Positions 35,032 to 43,285 of a stretch of 64,000 nucleotides of DNA are shown here, piece after piece. A model generated the notes under the pieces. That model saw only the letters and a list, made by a program, of their open reading frames with translations, had not been told where the DNA came from and did no database searches. Source of the stretch: JBCCBV01 sp039033855 (GTDB lineage Bacteria; Planctomycetota; Phycisphaerae; Phycisphaerales; Phycisphaeraceae); the NCBI GenBank assembly GCA_039033855.1, contig JBCCBV010000019.1, positions 9,317 to 73,316 on the forward strand, read 5' to 3'. The position numbers and the translations under genes are program-made. Within the stretch, counting starts at the first letter, position 1; each line of letters starts with the position of its first letter.

Positions 35032-35849
35032 AATTCTCAAGAAATACCGCCATTGTCCTGGCCGCTGCTTTTGGCCTGTCGATCGCCGTAGCGCACGGCC
35101 CGCCGGGGTTCGCCCAGGACAACGCGCAGGACAGCGGCCAGAGCCTCGACGACCTGCTGGGCATCCCCGATTCACCCCCGCCCCCGGATGCGCCTCCGGA
35201 AGTCGGCGCGCCCCCGGATGTGCCCCCGGATGCGCCCCCGCAACCCAATGCGGACCCCGATGCCGCCGACCCCGAACCCGAGCGCCCGTTCGACCCGGAT
35301 GACCTCGACCCCGAACTCGCCCGCGAGCTCACCGGCGCACAGGCCGCGGACGTGTTTGCGCGTGCCGTCGAAGACATGGGCGACGTCGCCGTACGCCTCG
35401 GCCGGTCGTACGACCCCGGCCTGGACACCCAGCGCGAGCAGCAGCGCATCATCGACCGGCTCGAAGTCCTGGCCCGACGGATTGAACAACCCTCCGGCGA
35501 CCCGTCGGGCGAACCCCAGCCCGGCGAAGCGCGCCCGCCCGAGCCCGGCGGCTCGCCCCCCGCGCCCGGCCAGCAGCCCGGCGCCCAACCCGGCCAGGCC
35601 CAGGCCGCCGGGGCCGCCAACGATCCCCAAGGCGCCCAGGCCTCGCCCGGCACGGTCCAGGGAACCCCGCCCGTCGCCCTCGAAGACCTCCGCCAGGGCG
35701 CCTGGGGCAACCTGCCCCCGCGCCTGCGCAACCAGCTCGCCGAGAGCTTCGACGAACCGTTCTCCAGCCCCTACCGGCGGCTGACCGAGCAGTACTACCT
35801 GCGCCTGGCCGAGGCGCTCCGGCAGGAGGCCGACGATGCCCCGCAATAA
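35028..35849 (+). CDS. Exported Pro/Asp/Gln-rich protein of unknown function
   Basis: 273 residues with a signal peptide (NTAIVLAAAFGLSIAVAHGPPGFAQ). Two low-complexity segments (about 45-85 Pro/Asp-rich; about 155-215 Pro/Gly/Gln-rich) surround a helical section (ARELTGAQAADVFARAVEDMGDVAVRLG). A compact C-terminal part ends LTEQYYLRLAEALRQEA. The first low-complexity part is coded by a 12-bp GCGCCCCCGGAT array. It overlaps both neighbours (4 bp before, 14 bp after), so it is translated with the operon. No family is recognised. Confidence 0.75.
   Translation: MKFSRNTAIVLAAAFGLSIAVAHGPPGFAQDNAQDSGQSLDDLLGIPDSPPPPDAPPEVGAPPDVPPDAPPQPNADPDAADPEPERPFDPDDLDPELARELTGAQAADVFARAVEDMGDVAVRLGRSYDPGLDTQREQQRIIDRLEVLARRIEQPSGDPSGEPQPGEARPPEPGGSPPAPGQQPGAQPGQAQAAGAANDPQGAQASPGTVQGTPPVALEDLRQGAWGNLPPRLRNQLAESFDEPFSSPYRRLTEQYYLRLAEALRQEADDAPQ
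35170..35243. repeat. 12-bp GCGCCCCCGGAT array in the exported-protein gene
   Basis: Units include GCGCCCCCGGATGTGCCCCC and GGATGCGCCTCCGGAAGTCG. The frame is kept and codes for DAPPEVGAPPDVPPDAPP. Confidence 0.75.
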
Positions 35850-36897
35850 TCACGCTCTATTGTTCTTGAGAAAGTGCGCTTTCCCCGCCTGCCTGATCGC
35901 CGCGGCGTGCCTGCCGTGGTTTGCGCCGAGCGCCGCCGCCGAGCCGCAGCGCGGCGCGGAAATCGCCGGGTTCGAAGAAACCACCGACGCCTCCCGACAG
36001 GCCGTCGAACGCGGGCTGCAATACCTGGCCGACCTCCAGCGCGCCGACGGCTCGTTCGACGCCGGGCCTTACGGCCAAAACGTCGGCATCTCGTCCCTGG
36101 CCGTCATGGCGTTCCTGGCCGACGGCAACCTGCCCGGGCGCGGCCGCTACGGCGACAACGTCAAACGCGGCCTCGATTACGTCCTGACCAACGCCACCGA
36201 GTCCGGCCTGATCGCCGCCGACGTCTCGCGCGGGCCGATGTACGGCCACGGGTTCGCCACCCTGCTGCTGGGCGAGGTCTACGGCATGACCGACGACGAC
36301 CGCGTCCGCGAGCCCCTGCTCAAGGCCGTACGCCTCATCCTCAAGAGCCAGAACCACGAGGGCGGCTGGCGCTACCAGCCCGTGCCGTTCGACGCCGACA
36401 TCTCCGTCACCATCTGCCAGGTCATGGCCCTGCGCTCGGCCCGCAACGCCGGCGTCGCCGTGCCCGCCGAAACCATCGACGCCGCCACCCAATACGTCAA
36501 GGTCTGCCAAAACCCAAGCGACGGCGGGTTCCGCTACCGATCCAACCCCGGGCGCTCGGGCTTCGAACGCACCGCCGCGGGCGTGGCCGCCTACTTCTAC
36601 GCCGGCCTGTATGAAGGCCCCGAGGTCGACTCGGGCATGACCTACCTCCGCAACGCCACCCAAACCATCGCCAACTCCGGCTACTTCTACTACGGCCACT
36701 ACTACGGCAGCCAGGCCATGTTCCTGGCCGGCGGCGAAGACTGGGCCCGCTACTTCCCCGCCATCCGCGACCACCTGGTGCAGACCCAGCAGACCAACGG
36801 CTCGTGGAACTCCGGCCACGGCCGGGCCTACGCCACCGCCATGTCGCTCATCATCCTCCAGATGCCCAACCGCCTGCTGCCCATCTACCAACGATAA
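35836..36897 (+). CDS. Exported squalene-cyclase/prenyltransferase-repeat protein
   Basis: 353 residues with a signal peptide (ACLIAAACLPWFAPSAAA region). The body shows alpha/alpha-toroid repeats with QW-like motifs: QRADGSFDAGPYG, QNHEGGWRYQP, QNPSDGGFRYRSNPG and QQTNGSWNSGHG. The catalytic DxDD of squalene-hopene cyclases is absent (only DADIS), so a binding or structural role, as in complement-like proteins, is more likely than terpene cyclisation. It starts inside the previous gene (14-bp overlap) and its TAA abuts the next ATG. Confidence 0.82.
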   Translation: MPRNNHALLFLRKCAFPACLIAAACLPWFAPSAAAEPQRGAEIAGFEETTDASRQAVERGLQYLADLQRADGSFDAGPYGQNVGISSLAVMAFLADGNLPGRGRYGDNVKRGLDYVLTNATESGLIAADVSRGPMYGHGFATLLLGEVYGMTDDDRVREPLLKAVRLILKSQNHEGGWRYQPVPFDADISVTICQVMALRSARNAGVAVPAETIDAATQYVKVCQNPSDGGFRYRSNPGRSGFERTAAGVAAYFYAGLYEGPEVDSGMTYLRNATQTIANSGYFYYGHYYGSQAMFLAGGEDWARYFPAIRDHLVQTQQTNGSWNSGHGRAYATAMSLIILQMPNRLLPIYQR

Positions 36898-38358
36898 ATG
36901 CCCGTGTTCTTGAGAAAACCCGCAAATACCCCGCGCCGCGCCGCCGTGTGCACCCTCGCGCCCGCACTCGGATTGTTCGCCGCTCTCGCCCCGGCGCCCG
37001 CACGGGCCAACGACACGCTTTCGGGCTTTGCCACCGAGCCGGACGCCCCACCCCGGGTCCTGCTGCTCGACACCCAATTGCAAACCACCCCCGCCCGGCT
37101 GCTGCGCGCCGGCCCCTCCGCCGTGCGCGTGGAAGACGCCAACGCCGACGGCCGGATCGCGCCGCGCGAGCTCGACCCCGCCACGCTCCTGCGCATCGAA
37201 CGCGCCCCGGTCGCGCCCGGCCCCGCTTTCGGCCCCGCCCCCGATGCGCATAAGCCCCCCAGCCCGCCCGCCGGCGCCGCGGAACTCACCCTGGTAGACG
37301 GCCAACGCCTGCTCGCCATACCCCACGGCCCGGCGCCCGACGACCCCAACCGCCTGCGGGTCGATCTTTACGGCCTAAGCACCGTTCTATCGAACGCAAG
37401 AACGTCTCGACCCGACCCCGCCCAACCCCGGCGCGCCGTCGCCGCGACCGTGGCCCTCGACCGCATCCACGCCATCCACTACACGCCCGGCGAAGACCCC
37501 TTCGCCAACGCCCCGGCCACCCCGGGCGACGCGGTACGCCTGCGCAACGGCGAGCTGCTGACCGGGTTCGTCGACTTCGACCCCGACGGCGGGCTTTCGC
37601 TCTCGCCCGACGGCGCCGACGCGCCCGTGCCCCTCGACCCGGCCGTGATCGCCGGCGTGCGCCTGGCCAACCCCCCAGCCGACCGCGCGCCCGGCGCCCA
37701 TCGCGTGTCGCTGTCCGTGTCGCGCGCCGCACCGATCGTCATCGACGTGTCCGACTGGTCATATGACTCCGGCACCCTGCGCGTGTCCTTGCCCGACACG
37801 CCCGGCGACCTGGGCCCGGCGATCCAACTCGACCCGCCCCGTATCGCCGAACTCACCGCCGACGCCCAAGCGCTCCGCCGGGTCGACCTGCACCACCCCG
37901 GCTACCGGCTGACCCCCTGGGCCGACCTGCCTTGGCTTCGCGCCGACAACGCCACGGTGTTCGGCGTGACGTTCGACCCCCGGGTCGACGCCCACGGTCA
38001 CATCCACGCCAACGCCCCCGCGGTGCTCCGCTTCGACGCGCCAACGGGTTTGCGTGGGCTCACCGGCGTGGTCCGCCTCGACCTGACCGGCGCCAACGCC
38101 ACCGCGCTCAAACTCGCCGGCGTCACCGTCTTTCTTGAGCCCGCCAACCACACGCCGCCCACCGATCCCGATGCGGATCGCAGCCTGGACCCCGAACGCA
38201 CCTGGTCGGCCGAGCTGACCGCCGAGCAGCCCCAAGCCCGTTTCGCCCTGCCCATGACCGGCGACTGGGTCCTGCGCCTCGACCCCGGCCGGGGCGGGCC
38301 CATCTTCGACCGCGTCGTGGTGCAAGACGCCCAGGCGCTCGTCCAAACGCCGCGATGA
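36898..38358 (+). CDS. Exported protein with an EF-hand loop and NPCBM-like C-terminal part
   Basis: 486 residues with a signal peptide (LAPALGLFAALAPAPARAN). Residues 80-91 (DANADGRIAPRE) form a canonical calcium-binding EF-hand loop with Asp, Asn, Asp, Gly and a final Glu. The middle is beta-rich. Residues about 325-415 (PWLRADNATVFGVTFDPRVD...HIHANAPAVLRFDA) resemble NPCBM-type carbohydrate-binding domains, but this is weak. The ATG directly follows the previous stop (TAAATG). It appears to be the last gene of the MoxR operon. Confidence 0.7.
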   Translation: MPVFLRKPANTPRRAAVCTLAPALGLFAALAPAPARANDTLSGFATEPDAPPRVLLLDTQLQTTPARLLRAGPSAVRVEDANADGRIAPRELDPATLLRIERAPVAPGPAFGPAPDAHKPPSPPAGAAELTLVDGQRLLAIPHGPAPDDPNRLRVDLYGLSTVLSNARTSRPDPAQPRRAVAATVALDRIHAIHYTPGEDPFANAPATPGDAVRLRNGELLTGFVDFDPDGGLSLSPDGADAPVPLDPAVIAGVRLANPPADRAPGAHRVSLSVSRAAPIVIDVSDWSYDSGTLRVSLPDTPGDLGPAIQLDPPRIAELTADAQALRRVDLHHPGYRLTPWADLPWLRADNATVFGVTFDPRVDAHGHIHANAPAVLRFDAPTGLRGLTGVVRLDLTGANATALKLAGVTVFLEPANHTPPTDPDADRSLDPERTWSAELTAEQPQARFALPMTGDWVLRLDPGRGGPIFDRVVVQDAQALVQTPR

Positions 38359-38449
38359 TTGCCGCCGACACGCCGTCCGCCCAGCACGCGTCGGCCGTGC
38401 ACGCCCCCGCGCGCACACGCGCCGCACCGCGCTGCGCTATTCTTTGGCG

Positions 38450-41044
38450 ATGTCCGGCTCACCCAAATCCAGCGCCAAGCACGGCGGCAAGCATTCCGAC
38501 AAGGCCTCCGCAAAAGGCGCCGCCAAGGCCCCGGGAAAAACGGCCGCCAAAACCGGGGCCAAAACCGCGAGCAAGAACGCCAGCAAAGCCGACGACAAGC
38601 CCGCGCGCAAAACCAAGCCCAAATCAGAGCCCAAGTCGCAGGCGAAGTCGCAAACCAAATCACACGCCAAGTCGGCCAAGGGCGCCGCCATGCCCGTGGC
38701 GAGCGACGTCAAAAAACCCCCCGCGCCCCGCGCCGCCGGCTTCGCCCCGGCCGTCCAGCCGACGCGCCCGCGCAAGCTGCCCGGCCTGCCCGAGTTCCTC
38801 AACCGCGAGTTGTCGTGGCTCGAGTTCAACCGCCGGGTCTTGCACCAGGCCGTCGACCCCCGCACGCCGCTGCTCGAACGGCTGAACTTCCTGGCCATAT
38901 TCAGTTCGAACCTCGACGAGTTCATCCAGAAACGCGTCGGGGGGCTCAAGCGACAGGTCGAGGCCGGCCTCGACAAGCGCGGGCCCGACGGCATGACCGC
39001 CAAGCAGCAGCTCGCCGCCATCCGCGCCACCGTGCTGCCCATGCTCGAGGAGCAAGGCCGGGTGTTTACCGAAGAACTCAAGCCCGCCCTGGCCGAGCAG
39101 AACGTTTACCTGCTCGGGTGGGACCAGCTCTCCAAAACCCAGCGCCGCGCCGCCAACCAGCACTTCCAGCAGAACCTGTTCCCCGTGCTCACCCCGTTGG
39201 CCGTCGACCCCGGCCACCCGTTCCCGTTTATCTCGAACCTGTCCACGTCGCTCGGCGTGATGATGAGCAGCGCCGCCGACGCCGGCGTGTCTTTCAAGAC
39301 CGCCAAGCCCCCCAAGCGCGCCGCGCCGCCCGCGCCCATCGACCCGATTGAGGACATCGACCCCGAAGACTTCGACGCCTACCACTTCGCCCGCGTCAAG
39401 GTGCCCGAGGTCCTGCCCGGCTGGTGGAAGCTGCCCCCGGAGCCCGCCCCGGAGCCCGCCGACCCCGCCGATCCCTCCGACCCCCCGCACGCCTTCGTCA
39501 AGCTCGAAGACATCATCCGCCACAACCTGCACCACCTGTTCGAAGACGTCCGCATCGAAGAGGTCGAACCCTTCCGCGTCACCCGCAACGCCACCATCGA
39601 GGGCGACACCGAAGACGCCGCCGACCTCCTCGAACTCGTCGAGCAAGAGCTCAAGCAACGCCGCTTCGCCGAGGTCGTACGCCTCGAAGTCGACGACGAG
39701 CCGTTCCGCCCGCTCAACCGGTTCCTCATCGGCCGGATGAAGCTGCACGAGGGCGACGTGTACGAAGTCCCCGCCGAGCTCGACTTCACCAAGATCCGGG
39801 CCGTCACCTCCGCCGTGGATGAGCCCGAGCTCAAGTTCGACCCCTGGAAGCCCACGTTGCCCCCGGCGTTGCAGGACCAGGACGCGTCGATCTTCTCCGC
39901 CATCGCCGCCGGCGACCTGCTGGTGCACCACCCCTACGAGAGCTTCGCCGGCAGCGTCGAACGCTTCATCCGCGACGCCGCCGCCGACCCCGACGTGGTG
40001 GCCCTCAAGCTGACGCTGTACCGCACCGCCGACGACGCGCCGTTCATCCCCTGGCTCATCCGCGCCGCCGAGGCCGGCAAGCAGGTCGTCTGTCTGGTCG
40101 AGCTCAAAGCCCGCTTCGACGAACAGCACAACGTCCAGCTGGCCCAACGACTCGAGAAGGCCGGCTGCCACGTGGTCTACGGCGTGGTGGGCTACAAAAC
40201 CCACTGCAAAACCGCCCTGGTCGTCCGACGCGAACGCGGCGCCATGCGCTGCTACGCCCACATCGGCACCGGCAACTACCACTCGCAAACCGCCAAGCTC
40301 TACACCGACTTCGGCCTGCTGACCGCCGACCCCCGGCTCACTGGCGAACTCGTCGACCTGTTCCACGGCCTGACCGGGCGCTTCGTCAAACGCGACTTCG
40401 AACACCTGCTCATCGCGCCGCTCAACATGCGCACCCGGTTCGAGCAGATGATCGACCGCGAGATCAAACACGCCAAGCAGTGGGTCAAACAGGGCGGCGA
40501 CCCCACGCCCGACGCGCCCGCCGGGCCGCCGCGCGACCCCGACCGCCCGGCCATCACCGCGCAGATGAACAGCCTCGAAGACCGCTACCTCTGCGAACGC
40601 CTCTCCGCCGCCAGCGCCGCCGGCGTGCGCGTGCGACTCTTGGTCCGCGGCTTCTGCTGCCTCCGCCCCGGCGTGCCGGGCCTGTCCGACAACATCCACG
40701 TCGTCAGCGTCATCGGGCGCTTCCTCGAACACCCCCGCGTCTACCGCTTCCACAACCGCGGCGACGCCGAGCTCTACATGGGCTCGGCCGACTGGATGTA
40801 CCGCAACCTCAACAACCGCGTCGAGTGCATCGCCCCCATCTACGACCCCGACCACCGGGCCCGCATCACCGACATCCTCGAAGACATGCTCGCCGACCCC
40901 CGACAAGCCTGGGACATGGCCTCCGACGGCGCCTACACCCAGCGCACCCCCGCCGCCAAAGCCCCGGCCGACGACCACCTCGGCGTCCACGCCCGACTGA
41001 TGCGCCAATACCGACAAGCCGCCGAAGCCACCCTCGACGCGTAA
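38450..41044 (+). CDS. ppk1: Polyphosphate kinase 1 with Lys-x3 repeat tail
   Basis: 864 residues; the core (from about 113: PEFLNRELSWLEFNRRVL) is PPK1, which makes polyphosphate from ATP. Motifs include FSSNLDEFIQKRVGGL, HHPYESF, KLTLYRT, and the autophosphorylated His near 585 in VVGYKTHCKTALVVRRE, then IGTGNYHSQTAKLYTDFG. The first 112 residues are extra: Lys occupies every fourth position from 6 to 74 (18 in a row), with Ala, Ser, Gly and Thr between. Such tails resemble histone H1 or AlgP and may bind polyphosphate or DNA. I chose the ATG at 38450; a TTG lies two codons earlier. Confidence 0.96.
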   Translation: MSGSPKSSAKHGGKHSDKASAKGAAKAPGKTAAKTGAKTASKNASKADDKPARKTKPKSEPKSQAKSQTKSHAKSAKGAAMPVASDVKKPPAPRAAGFAPAVQPTRPRKLPGLPEFLNRELSWLEFNRRVLHQAVDPRTPLLERLNFLAIFSSNLDEFIQKRVGGLKRQVEAGLDKRGPDGMTAKQQLAAIRATVLPMLEEQGRVFTEELKPALAEQNVYLLGWDQLSKTQRRAANQHFQQNLFPVLTPLAVDPGHPFPFISNLSTSLGVMMSSAADAGVSFKTAKPPKRAAPPAPIDPIEDIDPEDFDAYHFARVKVPEVLPGWWKLPPEPAPEPADPADPSDPPHAFVKLEDIIRHNLHHLFEDVRIEEVEPFRVTRNATIEGDTEDAADLLELVEQELKQRRFAEVVRLEVDDEPFRPLNRFLIGRMKLHEGDVYEVPAELDFTKIRAVTSAVDEPELKFDPWKPTLPPALQDQDASIFSAIAAGDLLVHHPYESFAGSVERFIRDAAADPDVVALKLTLYRTADDAPFIPWLIRAAEAGKQVVCLVELKARFDEQHNVQLAQRLEKAGCHVVYGVVGYKTHCKTALVVRRERGAMRCYAHIGTGNYHSQTAKLYTDFGLLTADPRLTGELVDLFHGLTGRFVKRDFEHLLIAPLNMRTRFEQMIDREIKHAKQWVKQGGDPTPDAPAGPPRDPDRPAITAQMNSLEDRYLCERLSAASAAGVRVRLLVRGFCCLRPGVPGLSDNIHVVSVIGRFLEHPRVYRFHNRGDAELYMGSADWMYRNLNNRVECIAPIYDPDHRARITDILEDMLADPRQAWDMASDGAYTQRTPAAKAPADDHLGVHARLMRQYRQAAEATLDA

Positions 41045-41064
41045 GCCGCGCTGAAACCCGCGCG

Positions 41065-41083
41065 CCGGGTTCTGCGAACCCGG
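41065..41083. repeat. CCGGGTTC palindrome (family copy 4)
   Basis: CCGGGTTC-TGC-GAACCCGG followed by TCG, 20 bp after the ppk1 stop. It may also fold in the transcript, but no T-run follows. Confidence 0.75.
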
Positions 41084-41120
41084 TCGTTGCAATCCACACG
41101 GCCCAACTTCCGGGCGCGGG

Positions 41121-41390
41121 TTAGTCGTGGAAGTGACGCGCTTCGACGTCCATCTCGACCGAGTAGTGCACCACCTTGGCGGTTTTGCTCTTGGGGTCGT
41201 GCTCGACCTTGCCGTGCATCGCCGTCGTGCGGAACGACACGAACTCGTACCCCGGGTGGTGGTCGTGGCCGTCCTTGGGGTCGGCCAGCTCCTGCAGCGC
41301 CGTCGACACCGCGTGGGCGAAGCTCTCGTGCGAATGGCCGATCACGCGGATGACGTCGGAATGTTCGAGGTGGTGCTGGTCGCTGGACAC
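41121..41390 (-). CDS. Dodecin-like, His-rich small protein
   Basis: 89 residues. The pattern VIRVIGHSHESFAHAVSTALQELA...MHGKVEHD...VVHYSVEMDVEARHF follows dodecin (beta strand, helix, two strands; the SHESFAHAV helix and the final HYxVxMxV strand). Dodecins are dodecameric flavin-binding proteins of about 70 residues. Here the flavin-stacking Trp is missing and a loop KDGHDHHPGYEF is added. Fourteen of 89 residues are His, which hints at metal binding instead. Start GTG 41390 has AAAGG 7 bases upstream. Confidence 0.55.
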   Translation of the reverse strand: MSSDQHHLEHSDVIRVIGHSHESFAHAVSTALQELADPKDGHDHHPGYEFVSFRTTAMHGKVEHDPKSKTAKVVHYSVEMDVEARHFHD

Positions 41391-41516
41391 GGCAAGGCCT
41401 TTCGATGCGGGTGCGTAGAGCCCGGAAAACCCCGTCGGCTCGGGCGGCGAAAAGCCTAGCACGCGAACGCCGATGCGACGCACGCGGCGGCCCCCAAGGC
41501 CCGACCGACGCGTCGG

Positions 41517-41634
41517 ACGAGGCCCGACCGTGAGGGAGGGCGGCCTCCGCCCGATGCACGAAGTTTGCGGATGTCCCCGTCTCGCACCGGCGAGGGTCGC
41601 GGCATGCTTCGCTTACTCACGTGCGCGGCTCGTG
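41517..41634. repeat. Interspersed element with inverted ends (copy C, inverted)
   Basis: 41517-41547 reads ACGAGGCCCGACCGTGAGGG, the reverse complement of the right ends of copies A and B. 41601-41634, reverse-complemented, reads GCACGAGCCGCGCACGTGAG. The element is therefore present in opposite orientation. It lies upstream of the thioredoxin-like gene. Confidence 0.7.
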
Positions 41635-41736
41635 CCGGGTATTCGACGCGCCTCGACGGGGAACTACAGTGCAGCGCACCGGGCCTTGCCCGGGACCTGC
41701 TCCGCCACCTCCCCGACACGCTCCCCGGAGATCGCC

Positions 41737-42342
41737 ATGGTCGCCACGCCCTCCACGATGCAGCCGCTCGGCTCCGCCGCGCCCGACTTCGCCCTGCCCG
41801 AGCCCGCCACCGGGCAAACCGTCTCGCGCAGCGACTTCGCCGGCAAGCCGCTGCTGGTGATGTTCCTCTGCAACCACTGCCCGTTTGTCCACCACGTGGC
41901 GCCCGCGCTCGCACAACTGTCCATCGACTACAAGGACAAGCTCGGCATCGTCGGCGTCCAGTCCAACGATGTCGAGGCGTACCCCGACGACGCGCCCGAC
42001 AAGATGCCCGCCGAGGCCCGCAACCGCGGCTACGCCTTCCCCTACCTGTTCGACGCCGACCAATCCGTCGCCAAGGCCTACACCGCCGCGTGCACGCCCG
42101 ACTTCTTCCTGTATGACGCCGACCACAAGCTGGCCTACCGCGGCCAGATCGACGACACCCGCCCGTTCCGTGTGAAGTCCGGCGTGTACGACGCGCGCGA
42201 CGGCGCCGCCCACGGCCGCGACCTCCGCGCCGCCATCGACGTCGTGCTCCAAGGCCAAACGCCCGGCGCCGACCAGAAGCCCTCCATCGGCTGCAACATC
42301 AAGTGGAAGCCCGGCGGCGCGCCCGCCTACTTCACCGCGTAA
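41737..42342 (+). CDS. Thioredoxin-like/AhpC-TSA-family protein
   Basis: 201 residues with a thioredoxin fold: GSAAPDFALPEPATGQTV, then LLVMFLCNHCPFVHHVAP with a CxxC pair (Cys45, Cys48) and FPYLFDADQSVAKAYTAACTPDFFLYD. Members reduce disulfides or peroxides. No clear signal peptide is seen, so it is probably cytoplasmic. The ATG at 41737 has CCGGAG 6 bases upstream. The C-terminal QKPSIGCNIKWKPG motif is typical of this subgroup. Confidence 0.88.
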   Translation: MVATPSTMQPLGSAAPDFALPEPATGQTVSRSDFAGKPLLVMFLCNHCPFVHHVAPALAQLSIDYKDKLGIVGVQSNDVEAYPDDAPDKMPAEARNRGYAFPYLFDADQSVAKAYTAACTPDFFLYDADHKLAYRGQIDDTRPFRVKSGVYDARDGAAHGRDLRAAIDVVLQGQTPGADQKPSIGCNIKWKPGGAPAYFTA

Positions 42343-42388
42343 CGCCCCGTCGTTTTATCCTTCTTTCCCAAGAACACGAGACGATTTT

Positions 42389-43153
42389 TTGACCCTCGCC
42401 GACCTGTCCGTCTCGGCCGTGCTGCTGGCGGCGCTGGCGATCGGCGTGGGCATGTTCGTCCAGAGCGCCGCGGGGTTCGGCGCCGGGCTCGCCGCGCTGC
42501 CCATCCTGCTCTGGGCCGGCTGGCCCCTGCCCGAGGCGATCTGCGTCGTCGTGGCCGCCGCCACGGCCCAACTCGCGTCCGGCGTGTGGCGCTACCGACG
42601 TGAAATCCCCTGGCCCACCGTCTGGCACGTCACCGCCTACCGCGTTTTGGCCATGGCGCCCGGGCTTTTCCTGCTCATCTGGCTCGACACCCACGCCGAC
42701 CTGGCCAAACAGGCCATCGGCGGGGCGGTGGTCGTGGCCGCCTTGCTCCGCGCCGCCATCCGCGTCCGCCCCCGCAAACACCTGCACCCGGCCGTCACCG
42801 CCGCCACCGGCCTGACCAGCGGGTTCCTGGCCACGGGCGTCGGCATCGGCGGGCCGCCCCTGGTGATCTGGGCCTCCGCCCACCGCTGGTCCAACCGCGC
42901 AACCCGCGGCGTGCTCTGGGCCGCGTTCCTCATCGGCATCCCGCCCTACGCCGGGCTCCTGATCTGGAAGTTCGGCGCCCGTGTGATCCCCGGCACGATT
43001 GTCGGCGTCGGGCTCATCCCCGTTTCGCTCGGCGGGATGGCCCTGGGCATGGTCGCGGTGCGCAAGCTCTCGCCCACACGCCTGCGCGCCCTGATGCTCG
43101 GGGTGCTGGTCGTCTTTGGCCTGGCCACGCTGGTCCAGCCCTGGCTGGCGTGA
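42389..43153 (+). CDS. TauE/SafE (TSUP)-family membrane permease
   Basis: 254 residues with about eight hydrophobic helices and the family's repeated motif: GMFVQSAAGFGAGLAALPILL in the first half and SGFLATGVGIGGPPLVIWA in the second. Members export sulfite, sulfoacetate or other organic anions; the substrate is unknown. The first helix needs a start at or before 42389, a TTG; no ATG is available until residue 22, inside the helix. It lies 46 bp after the thioredoxin-like gene and may share its transcript. Confidence 0.87.
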   Translation: MTLADLSVSAVLLAALAIGVGMFVQSAAGFGAGLAALPILLWAGWPLPEAICVVVAAATAQLASGVWRYRREIPWPTVWHVTAYRVLAMAPGLFLLIWLDTHADLAKQAIGGAVVVAALLRAAIRVRPRKHLHPAVTAATGLTSGFLATGVGIGGPPLVIWASAHRWSNRATRGVLWAAFLIGIPPYAGLLIWKFGARVIPGTIVGVGLIPVSLGGMALGMVAVRKLSPTRLRALMLGVLVVFGLATLVQPWLA

Positions 43154-43285
43154 GCGCACCCCGGCGGCCGCAACCGATCTTCCGTCTCGCCGAATCGGCG
43201 CGGTAATCTCACCCGCTCGCGTCCCGTCCGCTTCCGAGGCGACCCCGACATCTCACCCCTGTCTATCGAGAAAGGCGTTTTACTT

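Noticed and set aside
35836..36897. Squalene-hopene cyclase making hopanoids
   Set aside because: It is about half the usual length, lacks the DxDD catalytic motif and has a signal peptide; only the repeat fold is shared.
38660..41092. An 810-codon minus-strand frame across ppk1
   Set aside because: ppk1 has clear catalytic motifs on the plus strand; the antisense product has none.
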